Of a stretch of 64,000 bases of DNA, positions 42,601 to 54,256 are shown piece after piece (position 1 is the first letter of the stretch; each line of letters begins with the position of its first letter). The notes beneath the pieces are model-generated. The model was not told the DNA's origin. It did not search any database and saw only the letters and a list, made by a program, of their open reading frames with translations. Source of the stretch: Siphonodentalium dalli (taxonomy: Eukaryota; Mollusca; Scaphopoda; Gadilida; Siphonodentaliidae). The stretch is taken from contig CP136066.1 in assembly GCA_032622095.1 (NCBI GenBank), forward strand, positions 187,960,716 through 188,024,715, read 5' to 3'. Both the position numbers and the translations under genes were made by a program.

Positions 42601-45600
42601 AGTATATAGATAGATATAAAATTAATAATCCTGATTTAAACTTAGTTTTAGTTCCGTTTCCGTCTTTGTGGTATTCCGTGTTTTATATACGCAGTAACCG
42701 TGAGACTGCAAATCGAACAGACCTCAAACAATTCTGTCCATGCGTATTCTCTTTAAATTCACCGATGTTACTGAATATATTTGGCGACAAAATTATCCGA
42801 GAGCACCATTTTATAGTGTGTAAATATATTTTTAATCGTGTATTTTGGCTTGATGGAAATAAAGCGTGATCCAACCGAAAAATCGTAATTTTATTTCCAA
42901 TGATTCAGTGATTTTAGAAATTAGAGACATGTACCAAGACAACACCAGGGACATAACCTTCAGCCCAGGAAAACAGACTATCTTCCGTTCATGGGGGCTG
43001 CACGATTTACCCTATATATTCGTCGCCCCTGTTAACGATATCGAGATGCGAAATACTGGACACATCGGTTAGAGCACGACGAGTACAAAGTTAATGCAGC
43101 ATGTTGGCGAAGAAAAGACTAGAAGTATACAACGCAAGAAGGACAGTTATCCGAGCAATTTACGGATTAACTATCAATGATGTTCCCGAGAAGATGTCCG
43201 CTGAAACTAATGCGGCGAGCTGTCCAGGTTAGAGACCAGATGACACAGAAGAATGCCGCACGCCTGGTTACCCCAGGTACGCCCAGATTGATGTGCCGTG
43301 AAATACGCCAGGGGCTATCCTAATCCCCCTCGTGTATATAGTCACAGGCAAACCGAGACCCTACACCCAGTTCTCAGCGAGCTACAGCAGTGACCAACGA
43401 TTCCCAGACGCCAAGAAGACCGCTAGGATCCCTCGCCGAAGGCATGGATAGAAATACAAGGTAAACATTACAATCTTGTATTCCTAACAACGCAACCCCG
43501 ATGCATCAATGAAGAAGCGCAGCAGACGACAGGACGACGAACTCAACTGGATATCAACCCCGCAGACGACAGGAAGACGCCCTCAACTTATGAAGACGCG
43601 AGCAGCCCACGAATCACGTAGATGACAAGAAGACCCCAACCCTGGTAGACGACAGGAAGACGAACCAATATAGGAGAAGACCTATGACGAAGAAGATATT
43701 TCTATGAACTATATGTTAATAAATAATCAAACCATCTTGATCGTCTGAACATTATATGCCCCGTATTGGCACAGACACTCGGTAATCGGTCGGTGTCAAG
43801 GCCGTTAATTGTGCATAGATGTACTAAACTGTGAAACTACTGAAAGGGTGTGCCTTTGAATGCAGAAAATCAAGAAATAGGTAACTGAGGTGTGGTAGAT
43901 GCAAACCAAATGCAACAAACAGTCTATGACAGTTAAATAAAAAATATGAAGGGTTTTCCATGTTACTGACATTGAAAAAAATCTCCCTATTTTTAACTAA
44001 ATTTTCCTACTTCTGAGGACAAATCTCCCTATTTCCAATTATGAAAGTAAACAGGTCTGATATAAATAGATATATACTATAAAAAGGTACATGTACATAC
44101 ATATATCAAATATATCAACAATGGTTCAGAAATTGAAATATACATTGTACTAGTGTATATATATATCATTCTGGTATATCCCTATATGATGTAGGGATAG
44201 TACAATTTCATATATTTCTGTCATTCTTTATTTCAGATTTGATGTATGGGTAGTATAATGTGATAATTGGTCATTCTTTATAGTGAAATACATTAGTTTA
44301 TATCAAAACAATGTTCTCCTTAGACTTAGGCATAATAACCCATGCTAACTATGGGCATTATCCCCATAACAAAAATACAAAATAAAAATAAAACCCTCGC
44401 TCCCTCGTCGATTCTCAAAAAAAATTGCCCGAGAATCAAAACACTTTTTTTTATTTGGCCTAGTATATGTAATTTGGTGTTAATATTCAGATAATTGTCC
44501 CAGTGTCCAATTCAATATACAGGTATCGTCGTCATCGCTATCCGTACTACCGATTACGTTGACAAAATGATGGCAAGCAATTTAAAATATTGGTATAATA
44601 AAATTTTGGAGTATCAAATCAAGTAATTTATTCGTGTTTCAAATAATGAATTTCATATTTCAAAGAAAATATGAAGTAGCAAGAAATGTTAATCGAAAGA
44701 AGCTATGCCCCCCCCCCCCCTAATGAAGCAACTCGTGAGCGAATTTATACCCTGACCTCCAATAATTTGTAATGTTGAGTTCCATGAAGTCTCTTTTAAT
44801 ATAATACCCATCCAACCTTGATCTTTGACAAAATCACCAAAAAAACCCATTGCAACACCCATAGGTTAACCATCACGCCTTGTTTCATTGAAACATGTGA
44901 TGTACACAAAAGTTATGGAGCAGACACGAAGGGTAGTGTCTGGTCACTTAAACGAGAGAACGACCATATCCTGTGACCTTCAACAATTTGAGTGGTCGCT
45001 GGGCATGCTTCCGTCAGGTTGACTCTTGTTTTATTTTACTACTTTCTTACCATAGTAAAGTTTGTCGACTTCGAGATAAGCATCCTTGCCTGTCCTGAGA
45101 ACATACATATAATGCCAGTGGTTATCATTATAAATGATTCCCTCATCATTTGTTGTTGTTACTATGTTTGCACAACCTGAAATGGAATTTCATAACAGCT
45201 CGTACAAATTCTAGTTTAAATCATAAAACTTTCCATCAGTCATGTTTCATTTAATATGCCTTTGAAACTTACAGGTATACTATACATTAAACATTATTAA
45301 TCAGTCCTTCGATTTTGAAAAATGCAGGGGCGCATTTTATTGCGTGCCTGATTTTGGATCCAGATGCGCAATTTTGGTTTGATGCACCTAACGGGAAATA
45401 TAAGTTATAACCTATAATTGTGCATGTAAACATGTATATAATACACTGAAATAACTTTGCTTTGTGCGATTTTAATAAAATAAAACTTCAAACAAATTAA
45501 AGTGTTCATTGTTGGTTTACTTCAATAAAAAGTTCCTTCCTGGAATTGTTTTGTACACCGCCGACTATATATTCCCTTGCCGACTAGAGAAGAAAAACAA

Positions 45601-48600
45601 TAATTTTCTAACCTTGAGGATCATAAACAAACACCGGTCTGCCTCTTTTAAATTGCAGAACAAAGAATTCATCCTGGGAACCGGGAGACGCAGCAAACAC
45701 CAACATTCCATACCTCTGTGATCGGGACATCTTAAACCATAGGCGGATACCTAAAATAATCAAACACAAAATTATAAATATGAATAATATATAGGCATCA
45801 TCTCATAGCTCTGTGATCGGGACATCTTAAACCAGAGGCAGAGGCCTAAAATAATCAGAAAATATTATACATCTCATATATATTTTGAAGACCTCTGTTT
45901 GTTTGTCTGTCTGTCTGTATGTCTGTCTGTCTGTCTGTATGTCATTTATACAAATCTACGATTCTCGACCGATCGGGACGAAACTTGGTACGTGTGTGTA
46001 GTTTGACCAGGCGGTCGACGTTGTCGTATTGGCGAGCCTGTGCGGCGCCCGATTCGCGCATGCGCAGACGAGATCTCGGAAACAGGTGGAGCTATCGACT
46101 TGAAATTTGCTATGTGAATGTATCTTGCCCCGGATACGAATTTTATCGGGTCGCCGAGCCCGTGCGACGCCAGCTTCGCGCATGCGCAGACGATATCTCG
46201 GAAACGGGTGGAGCTATCGACTTGAAATTTGAATGTATCTTGCCCCGGATACGAATTTTATCGGGTCGCCGAGCCCGTGCGACGCCAGCTTCGTGCATGC
46301 GCAGAGCGCAGACCAGATCTCGGAAACGGGTGGAGCTATCGACTTGAAATTTGGTATGTGAATGTATCTTGCCCCGGATACAAATTTTATCGGGTTGCCG
46401 AGCCCGTGTGACGCCAGCTTCGCGCATGAGCAGACCAGATCTCGGAAATGGGTTGAGCTATCGACTTGAAATTTGGTTTTTGAATAGCCCGGACAACGTC
46501 GGGCTCATCTCCTATATATTTTGAAGACCTCTGTCTGTATGTCTGTATGTATGTCATTTATACAACTCTACGATTCTCGACCGATCGGGACGAAACTTGG
46601 TACGTGTGTGTAGTTTGACCAGGCGGTCGTCAACGTCGTATTGGCGAGCCCGTGCGGCGCCCGTTTAGCGCATGAGCAGACGAGATCTTGGAAACGGGTG
46701 GAGCTATCGACTTTAAATTTGCTATGTGAATGTATCTTGCCCCGGATACGAATTTTATCGGGTCGCCGAGCCCGTGCGACGCCAGCTTCGCGCATACGCA
46801 GACGAGATCTCGGAAACGGGTGGAGCTATCGACTTGAAATTTGGTATGTGAATGTATCTTGCCCCGGATACGAATTTTATCGGGTCGCCGAGCCCGTGCG
46901 ACGCCAGCTTCGCGCATGCGCGGACCAGAGCTCGGAAACGGGTAGAGCTATCTACTTGAAATTTGTTTTTTTAATAGCCCGGACAATGTCGGGCTGGGTA
47001 GAGCTATCGACTTGAAATTTGGTTTTTGAATAGCCCGGACAACGTCGGGCACATAAGCTAGTCTACTATATATTTTGAGACTTCCGTATATGTGTATATC
47101 ATTTATAGACTCGAAAATGGCTCGACCGATTGAGCCCAAACTTGCTATCTAAGGGTAAAAAGCCACGAGAAGTGCCATCGCACCGCTTCTGAGAACGTCC
47201 GAGCACTCCTTCACCCTTCCACCGTCATTGGAATTGATGGGTTAAATGGGTTAATGATTAAAGAGTGTTCGTATCTGCGGTGTCCTTCGCCCTGCCACAG
47301 TCGTTGGAATTGATGGGTTAATGATTAAGGAGCGTTCGTATCTGCGGTGTCATTGTTAAAGAGCGTTTATATACACGAGTATAAATACGGCTCAATAGAC
47401 CGTCTCGGAAACTGGGGATATCGAGACGAAATTTCGTACTTGAAACGGGTACCCACAAATGACCTTGGGCGATATCTCAGTCGTCAGCGGTGACATCGAC
47501 ATGAAATTTGTTATGTATGGTCAACTCAGGATGGGGAATATTTTTGTTGGGTTATATGATAGCATGCTGTCGTCGTGCCTGTACGGGGTTACCTTGTAAA
47601 ACAAAAATTAATGGATCGACCAAAGCCGTGGGACCAATCCCGCCAATGGTGGGCTAATCTGCTAGTATACTATAATACACTGTGATTGAGAGATCTAAAA
47701 ATGATAAATGTATACCTTAACCCTTTGAACCCTGCGATATATATCAAAAATTTTCTGCATACTAATATATTCTGCTCACAATTATTTAGTCACATGACAT
47801 GAAGATCCAAAAGGCTACCTGTGAATCCAAGATGGCTGTCAAATTGACAAAAATGTCTAAAATTGTGCTTCAATTTCACTAAGAGGTCACAAATTGAAAG
47901 AATAGCGGTAATGTAAATAAAAACAAAATGATTATGAATAGATTATGAATTGATTACAGTAATGCCCTAAATAATCGACTCCTTAACCACAGCAGAATTA
48001 TGGGTAATTTTTCAGGATTTAGTCGGAATATAAGAGCTTTCGAATAATGGCAACAAGCCATATTTCCGACTAAATCCTGAAAAATTACCCATAATTCTGC
48101 TGTGGTTAAGGAGTCGATTATTTAGGGCATTACTGTATGTGGGACAGTAATAACTTGTGTTCCTATTATATTGGTCACATGGTATATAAGAGTATACATT
48201 GGCCTAACAATATTTACCTTGATATTGTGGGATCCCTATGGGAGACTTGCACTGGCACAGGATTTTTAATGCTGCACCAGCACAGCTCCCGCCATGAAAG
48301 GGTTAATATTCCACAATTGGCTACTCACCAGTGAAGGCCACATTCTCGGGTATGGACCTTGGTGAGAACAAGAAGTAGCTGCCACCTGAGAACCTCGTTC
48401 CTTTGATCACAGCGATAGAGTAGTTAAAAGAAGGTGTGGCTTTCTCAAGAGCATAATCAGCAGAGGGCCCATTGATAAACTTAGGCTCTGTCCACTGGAT
48501 GTCTATAGCAGATGAATTTACTGCAGTCAGAAGTGGTCTTTCCATTCCTTCAGGGGCTGTAGGAATTAAAACAAGTAACATGTTGGCTTGGTTTGGTTTA

Positions 48601-51600
48601 TTGAAAGCTTATATTAGTCTAGGCCGTGCTGGGGGGTGACCGTCGCACATCGGGGGAATTTATGCGACCATCATTTTCTTATAGGAAAATTACTCTAGTT
48701 TTCGAATTCAGAGGGCGCCGAGCCGAGATATGTGGCAAAATATACATTTTCACTATGTTTCATACGGTACCCTACCGAAAAATAGACACATTTCAGCGGT
48801 TTGACAGGGCTAATGATCACACTTAATCAGATTCGACATTGTTTTTTGCTTTCGTTCTGATTTTGTGACGTCATGATAAAATATGTAGCGTGACATGTCA
48901 AAATTTCATGGCGATTCAGACAAAGTGTCATGCGTCAACTCTGTGCAAATATAGTATATCTGTTGAATTCTTCCAAGTTATATATTTTGGAAATGGAAGG
49001 GTATTCCCTACAAAATGATGTTCCTATCTGTATTATATATCTCCAAATGGTAAACTAATCGACAAAAACTTAACCCTCACCCCAATTTCACAAATATCCA
49101 CTTAAATGCATCCATGCAGGTTGTTTCCAATAAAACATTGACAATGCACATTTATAGTGTTATACAGGGTAGAACCATCCGAGGACATGGAGCATGTAAG
49201 ATTTCGTTCAATTCCTAGATTAGGAAGGTAATAAAATCCAAGATGGCCACCAAGTTTTATATTGGCACTCTGTACACGAGTGTGCACACCGGAATGGAAA
49301 ATCGTAAGTGCTTCATTGTAATTTATCTTTATTTCATAGAGGCTGTATCGTAATATGTATAAGTCAACTGGTTACGTAAAACCGATGGAGACCAAAATGG
49401 CCACCATAAAACTCAAAAAATGTTCCGATAAATTTACCAGCTTCTGAGTTGCAATATCATCTGCATGTTATGAGTTTTGTAGCTTATTTGTTCGTGCATA
49501 TATGTCTGTGGATAATGTGATCCAAATCCGATAAAACTGTTCGCATTGAGAAAGTAATTGCAAATTTGTTTTTCAAAATCGACATGCAATGCCAAATTGC
49601 CACAATGGGACTGTGTTTCAACCTGACATCCATTTTGTGGTATACAAGTCAACGTTCTGCTTGATGATGAAACTGCTGACTTTTATATTAGTACAATAAT
49701 AATTGAAGTTACAATGCCGACTAAATATACATATTCAATCCTCAATAACCAATGTAGGTGTCCCATGGTAATGGCTCATTAGACCCGCTTACACAAACCG
49801 TCAAGCGATGACAACAAAGTTAGAATCTTGATAAGTGCGGGTATGCATAGAATGGACAACTTAGTTTATATATCTCGTCAATGTTGTCATTGCGTACTGG
49901 GTAGTGCTGAAACGGATATCCGGTTGACAACCGGCTACCGTCGGCAACCGGTTGAACTACGATCAACCGGTTAACCGCTATGTAATACACACATGCAATG
50001 CCACTGATAAAAACTAACGTATTCAGGTCCTTAATCGGCATAGACTGATAACAGTAGCTTTTAAACACGGGTACTTTATCAATTTTGCAACAAACGTAAT
50101 CACTCGGAGGGGTATACATTCAAAATTACGCGTATTAAAAGTCAAAATCTGGTGCCAGATCAAAAGTCTTCCATGAATGGCAGATTACATAGTCTGGCAT
50201 AGGCGGCTAAACATCATAGATGCATGACGTCATCTTTGATGTTCCGATGTCCGGTAAAACATGTGCACTGACGCCACTTGGTCATTGGCAAAGATCAATA
50301 CAATCGTTTTCACTGCAGAACGGCGTGGTCATTTGACATCTACTCTCCGACTGACTACTTGTAGACAGTATCATGGATACCCAAGAAATGAGTAAATCAG
50401 ATGGCTCGGCACATTTCAAAGAGAAATTGGCAGAATGCAAACTCTGAGAACCAACCCTATTTACATACGCTCGGTCTATACTTCTAACATTACTGAGTTT
50501 GAGTAATCTCAGTCGATGAAGTTCAAATGAACTCGAATCAAAGTGGTGCTCCCGTGCAGTCGGACTTATTTGCATCCTAATGACTAATTCTCAGCATTTG
50601 ATTGTCTTCTAACAGAAAACACTGTTTTCAGCAGGTTTTCAGCTGTTTTTAAAATTTTCATTTGTTAACTTCATAAAGTTCACAAACTTCATAATTGTGT
50701 TTATCGGCCGTCAGTCATTCTATCCATCTCAAATCGCCAAAGAACACCTAGCAATTAGAATACATGAGTCACATGACTTAATAATCACCCAGTCCCGTAA
50801 TCGCTATAATGGCAATAAAAAACTGCCGATATTTGCATGTACAAACATATGTATATAGGTCACACAATATTCTTCTCAAAACGAGAACGATAACAAGTCA
50901 GGTAGCAGTCGCAACTGCAGTACAAACAGGTCAAGCATGACATGATGACACGTCTATTTATAAACACTGCGAGTTTTAGTTCACTGTGTTATCTACCAAG
51001 TTGTTAACACGTGGCTTTGTGACGTTCGTGTTCGTTTAATAGTAAATACAAGCTCTGTCTGTGTAAACATTACGCGAGTTTGCCATACAGTTAATAAATC
51101 AAATTATGCTGATATATTGGTACATATTATGGTGTAAATAAACAGTGTAAAGTCATAGGTTGAAAATAGCGGATAACAGGTTATGATCCGGTTAAACGTC
51201 GCGGTTAACCGGCTACAAAAATAGGTCAACCGTTTCAGCACTAGTACTGGGTCATTGGTTTTCACGTTCAGTGGAGTGATGTTCCGTTGAAATAACCGAA
51301 ACAAATCTCAAACAAACCTGACATAATAAGTATCTGTGTTGTTAGGGTCCCATCATACGTGGATTTATGCTTATTTACTTACCAGTAAGCAGTTCATTTG
51401 AGTATTTGCTTAGCAGAACTTAATTCTACGCTTGATATACGCGGTTGCAGGTGTATTAATTATTTTATTGAATACACATTGACGACCAATAGTTTAATTA
51501 TTGTCCTGCTAATGTACTATAGATCATGTATGTCTGAGTAGTGGCTGATGACTTCGGCGAGTTATATATATGCCTTCATTTCCATATAATTCTATATCTT

Positions 51601-54213
51601 CTCGTCAGCCCAGGATTCACGTTGCTATCACAATATATTTTTAATTATTATATGCATTCAGTATTTAACTTTATACAAGGTATTGGTCGTTTGAAATAAT
51701 ATCAAGTTACTTGGAGCTCACCCAAGCATGTTGCACAGAACCAACTTTCAGCGTTTGATTGGAACAAGTAGAATATTATCAAAACTGACCCCTAATTTGT
51801 AAATGCTAATACTTTAAATGATAATGGTAAGTGTGAGGCCTGGGTATTGATTGTGCTAAGTCCCATGAAATTTGGATGCATGAAAGTTGGTCTCACACTG
51901 TAGGTATCGCACGACTCTCCGCCACACGTACACAACTATGAGAATCACGTACAGTACCCGAATGGGATAAAACTATATCATCCAATTTATATATCAGTAT
52001 GGAGCAATGTAGGCAATTATCCAAAGATGAAAAGTACAAGGATTAGAAAGCCACACAGTTAGAAGACGTGCTCAAAATGTCATATACTCAGTTTCTCTGA
52101 CATTAGAATGATGCTTGTCATACTAAAGTTGTCCCTTTTAGCTGATGCTGATCCATCAACCAACGGGATGATAACATGGTCACATGTTACCAGCCATAGC
52201 CGCGGAATTAGATGGTCCACTCAGCGACTACCCGCACAAGACCACTCAGACTACACAAAGCTTATCTTATCAAAATAGAATATACCGGCTACAGGTGTAT
52301 GTAAGACATTCTCGAGAAATATACCAGCCGTGGAGTACTTTTAACACAAACAATAAGTAGCAGCTCCTTCGCACGATCGCCAATTTTCTGCAATGGAACA
52401 ACCTAATTATCTGATATATGTCAAATATTCATGATTCTATTAATTCTCCCCATGATACATTGTACGATATGCGTGAAACATTTATATGTATCTGACCGAA
52501 AGCATATATGCAAGCATGCGATTATCACAAATATCAGATAATGTACATAGGTGTGGTAGTTATTGTGTGCATTCATCTAAGTAGACGACCCAAAAAAGCA
52601 ATTAATTTTGAATCCTTATGTTTAGCTTAATATTGGGGAATTTGAAGCCGTAATGCATGGATTGGTATTATTTGACTAAGTTTATCATGTGAGCACCATA
52701 CAATCAAACCAGGTTCCACCGTTGCATGTGGCGACGGTCCTATATTCGACAATGACACACGTTCTTGTCAAGTTATTGTTGTTGTATTGAATGCGTGACA
52801 TATATAGACAATCGCTGTCGGACATTTGATGGCTGTTGACCTATTGGCTCATAATATAGATTCTTTGGCGACAGGTGGCAAGGCATATAGTAAACTTACA
52901 CATAATATACCACGCATATGAAAACGGCTCCTCGAAAGAATTTTATATATATTTTTTATTCCAATATTGACGGAAAACATCAGTTGGATCATCGGCTGGA
53001 TTGTCATTTACCTCCGGGTGCTTGTGATGTTTATTTCGCTTATAAAATGAACGCCATGCTGATAACACATAACTATGTAATATCCATTTAGATAACGTCG
53101 ACACAGAAAGTTTAGAAAATTACTTCATTCCCTGTTCGAATGCGGAGTTTGGTCACGTCACGTTTTCAACCAATTTCATATTCATATTCACGTTCAGTCG
53201 TGCGTGTTCGGTCCTCATTCCGAATGTTTTGGAGAACAATTAGCAAACAAGTACTGTACCTGAGTTATACTCAGGCTACGATACTGGCAAAATTCACTCT
53301 TCTCACATTCAATTTGCAAATGCGCACGAGAATGACGTGTTAATTAATTAGATTAAAGCGTGTGTTAAGCTAATCGGCGACAAACACAATATCATGTTTG
53401 GGGCTACCTATAACTGATATCCCGATAACCACTCATCATAAATGGATTGTCAACGCGGCTCACGGCATTCCAACTCAAAGCGACAATTTTGATTTGTGAC
53501 AATGCAGCGAGGACTCGTGAGCAGTATCAGGCCAAGCAAATTAAATGTTTGTTGTAACTGGAAGGTGTCCATGCACATATGCACTGGTGTCAATTAGACT
53601 TCCACCCATGTGAGATATAACATCATGTGAGTCATAAATATTGTGTCCATTGGTTTATACATGCACAGCTAAGTAGGACATATCGCAGGATTGGCCATAT
53701 TTCATGGGGTGGGGGGGGGGGGGGGGGGGGTCGATTGACACATTTTTAATGACGATTTTAATTCCAAATCTACAGATCACTATTTAAAGTGGCAACTGAA
53801 TTTGCATACAAATCTTTATTTATCTGACAGACTCGGAAATTGTTTAATGGTCATGTTCACATTTTTCGTTAAATTTTTTATTTACTTTTAATTAAATATA
53901 TCATACATTGTAATGTCATTGACAAATTTCAAAGTAAAAATATAGGTAAAATTAAATTTCGTCTTGTTATTCTTTAAATACTGAGGATTAAGCCAGATAT
54001 TCCCCTCGCTGTTGGGCATTCGTCCAAATAATATTTCTCCGAATGCCCCGACAGCTCGGGGAATATCCTATACATAATGCATACATGTTTTCCCTTTGAA
54101 AACCAGTTAAGTTTTACATTTAATAAATCGATCTAGTCTCATCAAAGGTTATACGATTAAAGTTAAGGCCGACATTAAAATTAGGTTTGTTTGTCCACTC
54201 CCCGACCGACACC

Positions 54214-54256
<43 letters not shown>

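Noticed and set aside
26005-47015. Arginine-rich open frames such as MREAGVARARRPDKIRIRG on the minus strand
   Set aside because: They are translations of the 122-bp Helitron internal units in both directions and occur in every copy; no protein support.
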